Below, in pieces: positions 1 to 7,281 of a stretch of 11,819 nt of DNA (positions within the stretch are counted from its first letter, which is position 1; every line of letters starts with the position of its first letter). A program made the position numbers and the translations under genes. A model generated the notes under the pieces. That model worked only from the letters and a program-made list of their open reading frames with translations. It was not told where the DNA came from and did no database searches. Source of the stretch: Victivallales bacterium (GTDB lineage: Bacteria; Verrucomicrobiota; Lentisphaeria; Victivallales; UBA1829); NCBI GenBank assembly GCA_016285335.1, contig JAEEQO010000081.1, forward strand, positions 1-11,819. The letters are read 5' to 3'.

Positions 1-684
1 ATTGCGCCCGCTCAGATGCGCGACTATGCCGCCGCTTACGATGCGGAGCCGGACCGGATGTTCCTGCTGCCGCCGGGCATGGACCCTGCGTGCCGCCGTC
101 CGCCGGAACCGGAAGCGGAATCCATTCGGACCGCCGTGAGGGGGAAACTCGGGGCGGTTCCCGGCGACACGGCCGTCCTGCTCGTTTCCAACAGCGTTTA
201 CAACAAGGGCACGGACCGCGCGATCGCCGCGCTCGGAGCTCTGCCTGAAGCAATGAAAAAGACGATACGCCTGTGGATCGTGGGGAAGCTCCCGGAATGC
301 GACGTCCGATCCATGCTCCGCGAAGCCGGGCTGGAGGGGCGCGCCGCCATCCTCGGGCAGACCGACGGCGTACGGGATCACATGCTCGGCGCCGACCTTT
401 TCCTGCATCCGGCCCGCAACGAATCGGCGGGTTCGACTTTGATCGAAGCGCTTGCCGCGGGAACGCCCGTTCTCACCACGGACATCTGCGGCTTCGCGCA
501 TTTTGTGCAGGAAGCGACCGGGACCGTGCTGGAAAGTCCGTTCGGGCAGGATGCGCTGGTGAAGATGTTGGAAGACATGCTGCCTCGTCTGGACGAGCTC
601 AAAAAACAGACGCTGGCCTATGCGGAACAACAGGATTTCTGCTCGCGGGCGGAAGTCTTCGCGAATATCCTGGAAAAACGCTGA
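1..684 (+). CDS. WaaG-like family 4 glycosyltransferase, C-terminal part
   Basis: The reading frame is open from the first base, so the gene starts upstream of the window and only the last 227 codons are present. What is seen is the nucleotide-sugar-binding half of a GT-B enzyme: LLPPG near position 66, the NKGTDRAI segment near 205 and the stretch LHPARNESAG...LIEALAAG at about 400-460. This contains the E-x7-E motif (glutamates at 421-423 and 445-447) typical of retaining GT4 enzymes. LPPG, LPE, LHPA, LEA-type and PVLTT-CG-AH blocks follow the order in E. coli WaaG, which adds the first glucose to the LPS inner-core heptose at the cytoplasmic face of the inner membrane. The family call is firm. 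The exact donor and acceptor are inferred, and another GT4 of LPS or capsule synthesis is possible. The gene converges on the ABC flippase gene. Confidence 0.85.
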   Translation: MAPAQMRDYAAAYDAEPDRMFLLPPGMDPACRRPPEPEAESIRTAVRGKLGAVPGDTAVLLVSNSVYNKGTDRAIAALGALPEAMKKTIRLWIVGKLPECDVRSMLREAGLEGRAAILGQTDGVRDHMLGADLFLHPARNESAGSTLIEALAAGTPVLTTDICGFAHFVQEATGTVLESPFGQDALVKMLEDMLPRLDELKKQTLAYAEQQDFCSRAEVFANILEKR

Positions 685-685
685 A

Positions 686-716
686 CCTGAACCCGGCGGC
701 GGGGCCGTTCGGTTTT
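686..716 (+). terminator. Candidate intrinsic terminator after the glycosyltransferase
   Basis: Two bases after the stop codon, CC-GAAC-GGC pairs with GCC-GTTC-GG (nine pairs, with small bulges on the 5' side only) around a GGCGGG loop, and TTTT follows directly at 713-716. It lies in the 47-base convergent gap, where a terminator is expected. The stem is bulged and the T tract short, so strength is uncertain. It could also act on transcripts coming from the flippase gene on the other strand, where a T5 run lies a little further on. Confidence 0.4.
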
Positions 717-731
717 AAGGCGATCCTCAGC

Positions 732-2432
732 TCAGATCTCGATCTGCCGGTCGCAGCAGCGGATGCTGGCGGCGCGGTGGGCGACCATCAGGATCGTGAG
801 CTTGCCTTTCAGGGAGTTCAGTGCGTCGACGAACGCGGCTTCCGTGTCGTCGTCGAGCGCGCTGGTCGCTTCGTCGAGGATCAGCAGTTCCGGTTCGGAA
901 TAAAGCGCCCGCGCGATCGCGATGCGCTGTTTCTGTCCGCCGGAAAGACGCGCCCCGAACTCGCCCAGCCGCGTATTGAGGCCATCGGGGAGGGATTCGA
1001 CGAACTCCGCGATCTGCGCCAGCTCGAGCGCCTTCCTGACGCGGGAATCGTCGATTTTGTCCGGCTCCACGCCGAACGCCACGTTCGCGCGGATCGTGTC
1101 GTCGAACAGCCGAACATCCTGCGGCACATAGCCGATGCGGCTTCGCCACGAGCCCAGGTTGTCCCGGATGTCCGTGCCGTCGACGGCCACGCGCCCTTTT
1201 TCGGGCGTCAGGAACCCCATTACGAGGTCGATCAGCGTGGTCTTTCCGCCGCCCGTGCGTCCGACGACCGCCACGCATTCCAGGCGCTTCACGGACATGC
1301 TGAAGTCCCCGAACACCGCCGGCCGGTCCGGGGCGTAGCGGAACATGACATGTTCCACGGTCAGCTCCCGTTCGAAATGAAGCTCAGGGGCGTTCGGCGC
1401 TGGCTGGATGCGTTCCGCCGGGATCGAGCTCAAATCGGCGTCGAGGCGCTCAAAGACGTACAGCATCCCGCGCACCAGGACCAGGTTGTACTGCATCCGG
1501 GAGATCGACGGGATCAGGCGAAACATCGCCGCCAGAAAGAATGCGGCGTACAGGACCAGGCGGGACGACGGCATGCCCATCCAGGTCAGGACGGCGATCA
1601 GTCCGCCCGCGACCGCGACGACGAACACTTCGAGCGAAAAACGCGGTATCTGGCCGAGGTCGCGCCGAAGCTTGACCGCGTTCAGGATGTTGAACTGCGC
1701 CTGTTCCAGACGCCGGCTGAAATACGCTTCGCTTCCGGTCAGCTTTACCTCGCGGATGGCCGCGAAGCTCTGGTTCATGGTCCGGGTCGATTCGCCGTTC
1801 GCCGCGAACAGCCTTTTTGACGCCGCGTCCAGGACGCGTTTGAAGGGCCTGTGGAATATCAGCATGACCGTGCCGCAGACAAGAAACGCGACCAGCGCGA
1901 TCTTCGGCACGAGTACGAATATAACGGCGAGGATCGAAAGGAAGATGACCGCTTCGGAAAGCGCCAGCAGCAGCGGCATCAGCAGGACTTCAGCCACTTC
2001 CCGCATCTGCATGATGCGCCCGATCAGCTCCGATGCGCCGTGTTCCAGATGAAAGGTATAATTCGCGCGCATGTACGTGCGGAAAAGGCGGCCCGCCAGA
2101 TCGACCGAAAGGTCGCGGGAAAAACGGTTCTGGCACTTCGTCAGGATGAATGCGAACACGTTCTTGACGATGAAGAAAAGCGTGAGGACCGCGACGGATT
2201 CCAGGATGAACACTTCGCGGGACGGAGGAGAAGCCAGTTCGTAGAAAGCGTGAAGCCAGCGGTTGGATTCCAGCATGCCCGGATTGGTCAGGGCCGCCGC
2301 CACGGGCATCACGAGCGCCAGCGCGGCAAGTTCCAGCAGCGCGGAAACGACCATAAGGACGGCCAGTCCGGCCGTCGCATACCGGTATCCGTCCGGCAGG
2401 ACCCGGCGGATCTCGCGCAGGAACTTCAGCAT
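732..2432 (-). CDS. ABC exporter/flippase, fused permease and ATPase (PglK/MsbA type)
   Basis: This 566-residue half-transporter has an N-terminal membrane domain (about 15-320, with hydrophobic stretches near 20-48, 75-98, 150-195 and 265-310) and a C-terminal ATPase domain. In the ATPase, Walker A is GRTGGGKT (391-398), the Q-loop glutamine is Q438, the signature is LSGGQ (496-500), Walker B is LLILDE (516-521) and the switch histidine is H552. All are intact. The segment MNQSFAAIREVKLTGSEAYF (219-238) resembles the corresponding part of PglK-type flippases, which move lipid-linked oligosaccharides across the inner membrane; Campylobacter PglK is of similar length. The start overlaps the AmaP-like gene by 7 bases (ATGCTGA), implying translational coupling. 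The chain stops only 14 residues after H552, a shorter tail than usual. An MsbA-like lipid A flippase or a polysaccharide exporter is the alternative; the substrate is not shown by sequence. Confidence 0.85.
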   Translation of the reverse strand: MLKFLREIRRVLPDGYRYATAGLAVLMVVSALLELAALALVMPVAAALTNPGMLESNRWLHAFYELASPPSREVFILESVAVLTLFFIVKNVFAFILTKCQNRFSRDLSVDLAGRLFRTYMRANYTFHLEHGASELIGRIMQMREVAEVLLMPLLLALSEAVIFLSILAVIFVLVPKIALVAFLVCGTVMLIFHRPFKRVLDAASKRLFAANGESTRTMNQSFAAIREVKLTGSEAYFSRRLEQAQFNILNAVKLRRDLGQIPRFSLEVFVVAVAGGLIAVLTWMGMPSSRLVLYAAFFLAAMFRLIPSISRMQYNLVLVRGMLYVFERLDADLSSIPAERIQPAPNAPELHFERELTVEHVMFRYAPDRPAVFGDFSMSVKRLECVAVVGRTGGGKTTLIDLVMGFLTPEKGRVAVDGTDIRDNLGSWRSRIGYVPQDVRLFDDTIRANVAFGVEPDKIDDSRVRKALELAQIAEFVESLPDGLNTRLGEFGARLSGGQKQRIAIARALYSEPELLILDEATSALDDDTEAAFVDALNSLKGKLTILMVAHRAASIRCCDRQIEI

Positions 2433-2959
2433 GACTGCCCGGATTCGGAGGAAGCGGACGGTTTGTCTTCCGCCGCGGGAGTCCCGGACGGTTCCTCCCC
2501 GGCGGCGATCCCGGCGCCGGACCGCAGAATCTCAAGTTCGATGCGGGCGGGCTTCTCCATGCCGAGCGTTTCGGCCATCATCCGGGCAACCGCGGCCCGG
2601 AACCTGGCCGCCGTTTCCGCGACGGATTCGTCGCCGCCGGTGAAGTCCGCCGCAATGTCAAGCCTGACCGCTTTCTGTTTCCCGTACAGAACGGCCTTCC
2701 TGACCTCGAACGCGGGGAAGTTCGCGGCGACTGCCAGGACGGCGCCCCGGACGGCTTTCGCGTCGATGCGGAGCGTGCCGCCCTCGGACGGGACCTCGAT
2801 GAAACGGAGCTTGCGGGAGCGGAAGACAAGGCAGAGAAGGAAAAGGAAGACCAGAACGGCGCACGCGGCGGCGAGTCCTGCCAGGAATCCGCAGGAAAAA
2901 GGACGTTCCCCGATCACGGAACCGATCCTTTCCACTATTCTCTGAACCGACTGGATCAT
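2426..2959 (-). CDS. AmaP-like membrane anchor with Asp23-like cytoplasmic domain
   Basis: This 177-residue protein has a short amphipathic N-terminus (1-17), one strong membrane segment (about 21-45, followed by the positive RSRK), a folded domain (about 60-148) and a low-complexity tail rich in Ala, Ser, Glu and Pro. The domain opens with GTLRIDAKAVRGAV and continues with alternating hydrophobic strands, a pattern like the Asp23/Gls24 fold. It lies directly after two Asp23 genes. In Staphylococcus, AmaP holds Asp23 at the membrane, and an equivalent role is inferred here. Known AmaP proteins usually have two membrane segments, whereas only one is clear here. An AAAGGCGG ribosome-binding site lies about 8 bases before the ATG. 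A generic DUF-type membrane protein is the fallback; the call rests mainly on context. Confidence 0.6.
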   Translation of the reverse strand: MIQSVQRIVERIGSVIGERPFSCGFLAGLAAACAVLVFLFLLCLVFRSRKLRFIEVPSEGGTLRIDAKAVRGAVLAVAANFPAFEVRKAVLYGKQKAVRLDIAADFTGGDESVAETAARFRAAVARMMAETLGMEKPARIELEILRSGAGIAAGEEPSGTPAAEDKPSASSESGQSC

Positions 2960-3004
2960 GCCGCATCCGCCTTTCCGGGAGGAGACGCCCTCCCAAACGA
3001 TGGT

Positions 3005-3427
3005 TTATTGAATGACCTCGCCTTCGATGACGTCATCGTCTTCGGGGGCTTTCTCCTCGGGGGCGTCCTCCGTGTCGGTGACGACCACGTCGATGCCCTT
3101 CACATGCAGTCCGGTGAAGTCCACGATCTGGTCGTAGACGGCCTTCTGGACGGCGGCCGCGACTTCGTTGAACTTGGATCCGTAGGCGGCGACGATGAGG
3201 ATCTCGAGGCTGACCTCGTCTCCGTTTTCGGTCACGACGATGGACTTGTCGAAGCGGCGCTTGCCGCCGACGAGGTCGGCGAGGTCGGAAACGAGGGAGG
3301 AACCGGAGAACCGGATGAAGCCGGGGATGCCTTCCACCGCTTTGCGGGCGAGGGAAATGATGACGCTTTCATGCACGGTGTAGGCGGAGGGATCCGCGGC
3401 GGCCTTTTTGCTGTTGTCGTTTGGCAT
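3005..3427 (-). CDS. Asp23/Gls24 family envelope stress protein (second copy)
   Basis: This 140-residue cytoplasmic protein contains one Asp23/Gls24 domain (about 16-118) and ends in an acidic tail with many Asp and Glu. The family pattern is visible: VHESVIISLARKAVEGIPG, then VSLEILIVAAYG, then a helix and TGLHVKGIDVVV. It shares with its upstream neighbour the unusual block SGSSL..ADLV..KR..DKSI, so the two are likely tandem paralogues. Family members form envelope-associated assemblies in Gram-positive bacteria, and B. subtilis YqhY, encoded next to accBC, has been linked to acetyl-CoA carboxylase function. The start is supported by AAAGGAG 7 bases upstream. The gap to the preceding gene is only 12 bases, so co-transcription is nearly certain. 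The molecular role in this organism is unknown. Confidence 0.85.
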   Translation of the reverse strand: MPNDNSKKAAADPSAYTVHESVIISLARKAVEGIPGFIRFSGSSLVSDLADLVGGKRRFDKSIVVTENGDEVSLEILIVAAYGSKFNEVAAAVQKAVYDQIVDFTGLHVKGIDVVVTDTEDAPEEKAPEDDDVIEGEVIQ

Positions 3428-3439
3428 GATGCTTCTCCT

Positions 3440-3898
3440 TTACTCCGATTGCGTTGCGTCGTCCTGCGCGGACTCGTTCTCCGCCGGACGCTCCTCGATG
3501 CCCCGGATGTCCACATTCACGGAAGATACCGCGATGCCGGTCATTTCAAGGACGGCGCCGGAGACTTTCTCCTGGATCTCCCTGATGAGGGCGGGGAACT
3601 TGTAGCCGAAATAGGGGTTGACTGCGACCGTGATCGCGATGTCCTGGTCCTTGTGCTCGATCTGGATCGAACGGTCCTGCATGCGCTTGCTGCGGACGAG
3701 GTCGGCGAACTCGTCGATCAGCGAACTGCCGGAAAGACGGGCCACGCCTTCGATCCCGAGGACGGTGCGTTTGACGATCGTGGAAATGGCTCCGTCGAGG
3801 ATGCGGATCGAGCCGACAGCGGTCCCGTTGACCTCGTAGGCGCCGGGGACAGTGGAAACGGGGTCGGCCGCGGGGCGCGTCTGATGCGTGTTGCTCAT
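3440..3898 (-). CDS. Asp23/Gls24 family envelope stress protein (first copy)
   Basis: This 152-residue protein has a disordered N-terminus (1-22), an Asp23/Gls24 domain (about 28-133) and an acidic, polar tail. Diagnostic stretches are GSIRILDGAISTIVKRTVLGIEGVARLSG at 29-57 (with the conserved GI-GV turn), DIAITVAVNPYFGYKFP and the closing TGIAVSSVNVDIRGI. A clear AAGGAGG precedes the ATG by about 8 bases. It follows accC by 27 bases. An Asp23-family gene immediately downstream of accB-accC matches the accBC-yqhY order of Bacillus, which suggests a long-standing functional tie to fatty-acid synthesis or envelope growth. This copy differs from the next in its longer N-terminus and in the aromatic PYFGYKF segment, consistent with hetero-oligomer partners rather than redundant copies (inference). 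Confidence 0.87.
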   Translation of the reverse strand: MSNTHQTRPAADPVSTVPGAYEVNGTAVGSIRILDGAISTIVKRTVLGIEGVARLSGSSLIDEFADLVRSKRMQDRSIQIEHKDQDIAITVAVNPYFGYKFPALIREIQEKVSGAVLEMTGIAVSSVNVDIRGIEERPAENESAQDDATQSE

Positions 3899-3925
3899 TG
3901 TCCATGCCTCCTTGGGTTGATATGG

Positions 3926-5314
3926 TTATTTCGCGATCTCTTTGCGGATCGCGGCACTTTGCTGTTCGAAATAGCCGCCCTTCATCAGGCGTTCGATCAG
4001 GTTCGTATCGTAGTTGCCCGAGACGAATTCGGGCGTTTCGATCAGGAAATGTTCGAACGGGATCGTGGTCGGGACGCCCTCGATCATGTATTCGTCGAGC
4101 GCGCGCTTGCACCTGGCGATCGCCTCCTCGCGGGTCGGAGCGTGCACGATCAGCTTCGAGATCATGCTGTCGTAATGCGGCGGGATGCGGTAGCCGGCGT
4201 ACACATGCGAATCCACGCGGACGCCGGGGCCGCCCGGGGCGGAGTAGAACGTGATGGCGCCCGGGCACGGGGCGAAATTGGCATACGGATTTTCGGCGTT
4301 GATGCGGCACTCGATGGCGCAGCCGCGGAGCGCGATCTGCTTCTGCTGGACGCTGAGGCGTTCGCCGGCCGCGATCCGGATCTGTTCGCGGATGATGTCG
4401 AACCCGCTGACCATCTCGGTCACGGTGTGTTCGACCTGGACGCGGGTGTTCATCTCCATGAAGTAGAAATCGTTCCCTGAGACCAGGAATTCGATGGTCC
4501 CGGCGCTGGAGTACCCGACTGCCTTGGCGGCTTTGATCGCGGCGTCGTAGAGTTTCTTGCGGAGCGCGGTGGAGATCGAGGGGGAGGGGGATTCCTCGAT
4601 CAGCTTCTGGTGGCGGCGCTGGAGCGAGCAGTCGCGTTCGCCGAGGCAGATCACGTTGCCGAGCTTGTCGGCGAGGATCTGCACCTCGATGTGCTTGGGG
4701 TTGGCGATGAATTTTTCAATGTAGACGTCGCCGTTGCCGAATGCGCGTTCCGCCTCGGTCATGGCGGCGTGGAATCCCTGGATCAGGCTGGCGTCGTTGT
4801 GCGCCACGCGCATGCCGCGTCCGCCGCCGCCGGCCGTCGCCTTGATGATGACGGGGTAGCCGAGCTTGTGCGCCTCGGCGAGCGCGGCCTCTTCGGTGGG
4901 GATGACGCTGTTGCTGCCGGGCGTGACGGGCACGCCGGCCTTCCGCATGGTCTCGCGTGCGGACGCCTTGTCGCCCATGGCGCTCATCTGCTGGGCGGTC
5001 GGACCGATGAATTCGATCTTGCAGTCCTTGCAGATCTGCGCGAAATGCGCATTTTCGGAGAGGAATCCGTAGCCGGGGTGGATGGCGTCGACATCGCCGA
5101 TCTCGGCGACGCTGATGATGCGGTCGATCAGGAGATAGCTCTGCGTGGCGGGCGCGGGACCGATGCAGACGGCTTCGTCGGCCAGACGGACGGGCAGGCT
5201 GTCCTCGTCGGCCTGGGAATAGACGACCACGGTTTTGATGCCCATTTCGCGGCAGGTGCGGATGATGCGGACTGCGATCTCGCCGCGGTTGGCGATCAGG
5301 ATCTTATTGAACAT
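3926..5314 (-). CDS. accC: Acetyl-CoA carboxylase, biotin carboxylase subunit
   Basis: This subunit carboxylates biotin on AccB using ATP and bicarbonate, the first half of malonyl-CoA formation for fatty-acid synthesis. At 462 residues it is close to the E. coli length (449). The ATP-grasp core is intact: K116, K158 before the glycine-rich GGGGRGM loop (162-168), H208 and E210 in KHIEVQ, C229 and K237 in [10 protein letters not shown], metal-binding E275 and E287, the catalytic RVQVEH with R291 and E295, and R337. The N-terminus [17 protein letters not shown] is the family's canonical start, which fixes the initiation codon. It lies 23 bases after accB. The transferase subunits accA and accD are not in the window. 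Pyruvate or propionyl carboxylase subunits are related, but the separate AccB next door favours acetyl-CoA carboxylase. Confidence 0.97.
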   Translation of the reverse strand: MFNKILIANRGEIAVRIIRTCREMGIKTVVVYSQADEDSLPVRLADEAVCIGPAPATQSYLLIDRIISVAEIGDVDAIHPGYGFLSENAHFAQICKDCKIEFIGPTAQQMSAMGDKASARETMRKAGVPVTPGSNSVIPTEEAALAEAHKLGYPVIIKATAGGGGRGMRVAHNDASLIQGFHAAMTEAERAFGNGDVYIEKFIANPKHIEVQILADKLGNVICLGERDCSLQRRHQKLIEESPSPSISTALRKKLYDAAIKAAKAVGYSSAGTIEFLVSGNDFYFMEMNTRVQVEHTVTEMVSGFDIIREQIRIAAGERLSVQQKQIALRGCAIECRINAENPYANFAPCPGAITFYSAPGGPGVRVDSHVYAGYRIPPHYDSMISKLIVHAPTREEAIARCKRALDEYMIEGVPTTIPFEHFLIETPEFVSGNYDTNLIERLMKGGYFEQQSAAIRKEIAK

Positions 5315-5337
5315 AGGGGACCTGCGTCTGACGATGA

Positions 5338-5826
5338 TTACTCAAGCACGAAAAGCGGCTGGCCGTATTCCACGGGCTGGCCGTTCTCCAGAAGGATTTC
5401 CTTGATGATGCCGCTCTTTTCGGCCTTGATCTCGTTCATGACCTTCATGGCTTCCACCACGGCCACGGTCGTGTCGGCTTCCACATGGCTGCCGACTTTC
5501 ACGAACGGCTCGGCGCCGGGGGCGCTCGAACGGTAGAACGTGCCGACTGTGGGCGATTCGATGACCTTGTCGGGATTGAGCGAGGCGCGGCCGGATTCCG
5601 CGGGCGCGGCCTTTACTGGTTCCTGAACGGCCGGGATGGCGGCGGGAACGGGAACGGCGGGAGCCGCGGCGGGCATGGCGGCCGGGACGAAAACAGGTGC
5701 GGGCGCGGCCTGCTGGCGAGCGGCCCTGCGGAGGCAGAGGGTCATTTCCTCCGATTCGATTTTGAACTCGGTCAGATCGTTGTCCGACATGAGTTTCACG
5801 ATCGTTTTGATTTCATCAATTTTCAT
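5338..5826 (-). CDS. accB: Acetyl-CoA carboxylase biotin carboxyl carrier protein
   Basis: This protein carries the biotin that AccC carboxylates and the carboxyltransferase then discharges. The 162 residues comprise an N-terminal region (1-35, starting [13 protein letters not shown] as in bacterial AccB), a flexible Ala/Pro-rich linker (about 38-78) and a C-terminal biotinyl domain (88-162). The biotinylation site is EAMKVMNEI, with K128 as the modified lysine. The thumb-like [19 protein letters not shown] segment that distinguishes AccB from other biotinyl domains is present at 91-109. It sits 33 bases after aroQ and 23 before accC. aroQ-accB-accC is a known bacterial order. The ribosome-binding site is weak (GGGTG), so translation may depend on coupling to aroQ. 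Confidence 0.96.
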   Translation of the reverse strand: MKIDEIKTIVKLMSDNDLTEFKIESEEMTLCLRRAARQQAAPAPVFVPAAMPAAAPAVPVPAAIPAVQEPVKAAPAESGRASLNPDKVIESPTVGTFYRSSAPGAEPFVKVGSHVEADTTVAVVEAMKVMNEIKAEKSGIIKEILLENGQPVEYGQPLFVLE

Positions 5827-5859
5827 AGGGCACCCGGATTTGTCGTTGGATGGTTGTGG

Positions 5860-6315
5860 TTAATGGTTCTGACCGGAAGCGGCGGAGAGACGGCGGACGA
5901 GGGCGCGGAGGGCGAAATCGTATCCGTCGGCCCCCAGCCCGACGATCTGCGCGATACAGGCGGGCGCAGTGAGCGACGTCCTGCGGAAAGCGTCCCGCGC
6001 AAAAATATTGCTCATGTGCACCTCGACCGTGGGAATCGCCGCGGATTCCAGCGCATCGTGGATGGCGATGCTCGTGTGAGTGTAGGCGGCGGGATTGATG
6101 ACGATGCCGTCGACCCCGTCCGCAAGCGCGTCGGCGATCCTGTCGCAGATCGCGCCTTCGTGATTGCTCTGGAAAAACTCGACCGTCACGCCGAGCGAAT
6201 CGGCCGTGGCGCGGAGGTCCGCCTCGATCTCCGGGAGCGTCTTCGTTCCGTAGAACTCGGCGTTCCGCCGCCCGAGCAGCTGCATGTTCGGACCGTTGAT
6301 GACGAGGATTTTCAT
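5860..6315 (-). CDS. aroQ: Type II 3-dehydroquinate dehydratase
   Basis: This enzyme converts 3-dehydroquinate to 3-dehydroshikimate in the cytoplasmic shikimate pathway by trans-dehydration. At 151 residues it has the standard type II length (family dodecamers of about 150 residues). Signature features are NGPNMQLLGRR (8-17 region), the catalytic Tyr22 in FYG, QSNHEG (48-53), NPAAYTHTSIAIHDAL (73-88), the catalytic His99 in EVHMSN and the arginines of FRRTS (109-113). The usual NGPNLNLLG motif has Met-Gln in place of Leu-Asn, a tolerated variation. The start is the canonical MKILVINGPN. It is 21 bases downstream of nagB and 33 upstream of accB. No separate promoter was recognised, so it probably belongs to the nagB-led transcript. 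Confidence 0.96.
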   Translation of the reverse strand: MKILVINGPNMQLLGRRNAEFYGTKTLPEIEADLRATADSLGVTVEFFQSNHEGAICDRIADALADGVDGIVINPAAYTHTSIAIHDALESAAIPTVEVHMSNIFARDAFRRTSLTAPACIAQIVGLGADGYDFALRALVRRLSAASGQNH

Positions 6316-6336
6316 AGGAGTAACCTGCCTTGCGTC

Positions 6337-7200
6337 TTACTTTTTCGCCTTGCCGCGGGATGCCTTGGCCTTTGCCTTGGAGGCGGAAGCCTTGCGGGCG
6401 GGCTGGTAGGCGGCCCACTTCGGATCGTTGGCGAACTGGAACGCGTATTCATCTTTGTATTTGAGCTTGGAGGCGGCGTCGGCGTCCAGGACCACGATGG
6501 CGTTGTCATGGAGCTGCAGCGCGGTGGCGGAGATCATGTTGGTGACGGGGCCTTCGAGGGCGGCCGCAACAATGTTCGCTTTTTCCTTGTGGGTGGCGAG
6601 AAGCAGGAGGCACTTGGCGTCGAGGCAGGTGCCCACGCCCATGGTCATGGCGCGCATCGGCATGTCTTCCGGCTTGGTGAAGAGCGGGGAGTTCTGTTCG
6701 TAGGTGGTCTTGGTGAGCGTGACGACGCGGGTGCGGCTGGCGAAGGAGGACATCGGCTCGTTGAACCCGATGTGTCCGCTGCGGCCGATGCCGAGGAGCT
6801 GCATGTCCACGCCGCCGGCGTCTTCCATTTCCTCTTCATAGGCGATGGCCTCGGCGTCAAGCTGGTCCGCGGGGGCGAATCCGTTCGGGACGTGCGTGTT
6901 GCGCTTGTCGATGTTCACGTGGTTGAAGAGGTGGTAGTTCATGAAGTAACGGTAGGAATCCTTGTTCTTCTCGGCGGTGCCCTTCAGACCGACGTATTCG
7001 TCGAGGTTGAACGAGATCACGCGGGAGAAATCGACCTTGCCGGCCTTGTACATCTTCACCAGGTTGGCATAAACGTTTTCCATGGTGCGGCCGGTGGCGA
7101 GGCCAAGCTTGTAGAACGGCTTGGCGTTGATCGCGTCGGCAATGATGCGTGCGGTGAGCAGTTCCGCTTCGGCGGCGGTCGGCATGACGATGATATCCAT
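6337..7200 (-). CDS. nagB: Glucosamine-6-phosphate deaminase with basic C-terminal tail
   Basis: This enzyme converts glucosamine 6-phosphate to fructose 6-phosphate and ammonia, feeding amino sugars into glycolysis. In the 287-residue chain, LGLATGRT (32-39) is the phosphate loop, FNLDEYVGL (64-72) carries the base D67, and GRSGHIGFNEP (139-149) carries H143 and E148. Position 141, Asp in E. coli, is Ser here; Bacteroides-type enzymes also vary at this position (Thr). The domain ends near 265 and is followed by an extra basic tail, RKASASKAKAKASRGKAKK (269-287), absent from typical NagB. The start at 7200 is preferred over an in-frame ATG at 7245 because AGGAG lies 9 bases before it and homology begins at MDIIVMPT; the upstream ATG lacks a ribosome-binding site and lies in a leader hairpin. 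It is probably the first gene of the minus-strand operon. Confidence 0.93.
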   Translation of the reverse strand: MDIIVMPTAAEAELLTARIIADAINAKPFYKLGLATGRTMENVYANLVKMYKAGKVDFSRVISFNLDEYVGLKGTAEKNKDSYRYFMNYHLFNHVNIDKRNTHVPNGFAPADQLDAEAIAYEEEMEDAGGVDMQLLGIGRSGHIGFNEPMSSFASRTRVVTLTKTTYEQNSPLFTKPEDMPMRAMTMGVGTCLDAKCLLLLATHKEKANIVAAALEGPVTNMISATALQLHDNAIVVLDADAASKLKYKDEYAFQFANDPKWAAYQPARKASASKAKAKASRGKAKK

Positions 7201-7209
7201 ACAATTGGA

Positions 7210-7214
7210 CTCCT
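7210..7214 (-). promoter_or_regulatory. nagB ribosome-binding site that fixes the start
   Basis: Read on the minus strand, AGGAG lies 9 bases before the ATG ending at 7200. No comparable purine-rich site precedes the in-frame ATG at 7245, so translation should begin at 7200. Confidence 0.75.
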
Positions 7215-7232
7215 GAAGTTGTTTGTGTTTTT

Positions 7233-7264
7233 GCGGAAAACGCATACAGGGGATGCGATTCCGC
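7233..7264 (-). promoter_or_regulatory. Strong hairpin in the nagB 5' leader
   Basis: In the transcript, an outer stem GCGGAA/UUCCGC (6 pairs) and an inner stem CGCAU/AUGCG (5 pairs) are separated by a U/UU internal loop and capped by the 7-base loop CCCCUGU. It falls between the predicted transcription start and the ribosome-binding site. It is followed by an A-rich stretch rather than a U tract, so it is not an intrinsic terminator. The loop's CCUG is complementary to the CAGG of the nagB Shine-Dalgarno region. Roles as a translational switch, an mRNA stabiliser or a DNA operator are all possible; the structure is seen, the function is inferred. Confidence 0.6.
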
Positions 7265-7281
7265 GTCGCCTTAGTCTATAT

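Noticed and set aside
273..1820. 515-codon plus-strand open frame opposite the flippase gene
   Set aside because: It runs antisense to a gene with intact ABC motifs, has an Arg/His/Asp-rich composition without any family resemblance, and is typical of shadow frames in GC-rich DNA.
3008..4480. 490-codon plus-strand open frame opposite the Asp23 genes and accC
   Set aside because: It is a low-complexity Asp/Gly/Val-rich translation that mirrors conserved genes on the other strand, with no ribosome-binding site or recognisable motif.
7201..7275. glmS-like ribozyme or known riboswitch upstream of nagB
   Set aside because: The leader is about 75 bases with one simple hairpin; it lacks the length and conserved core of the glmS ribozyme, and I recognise no other riboswitch class.
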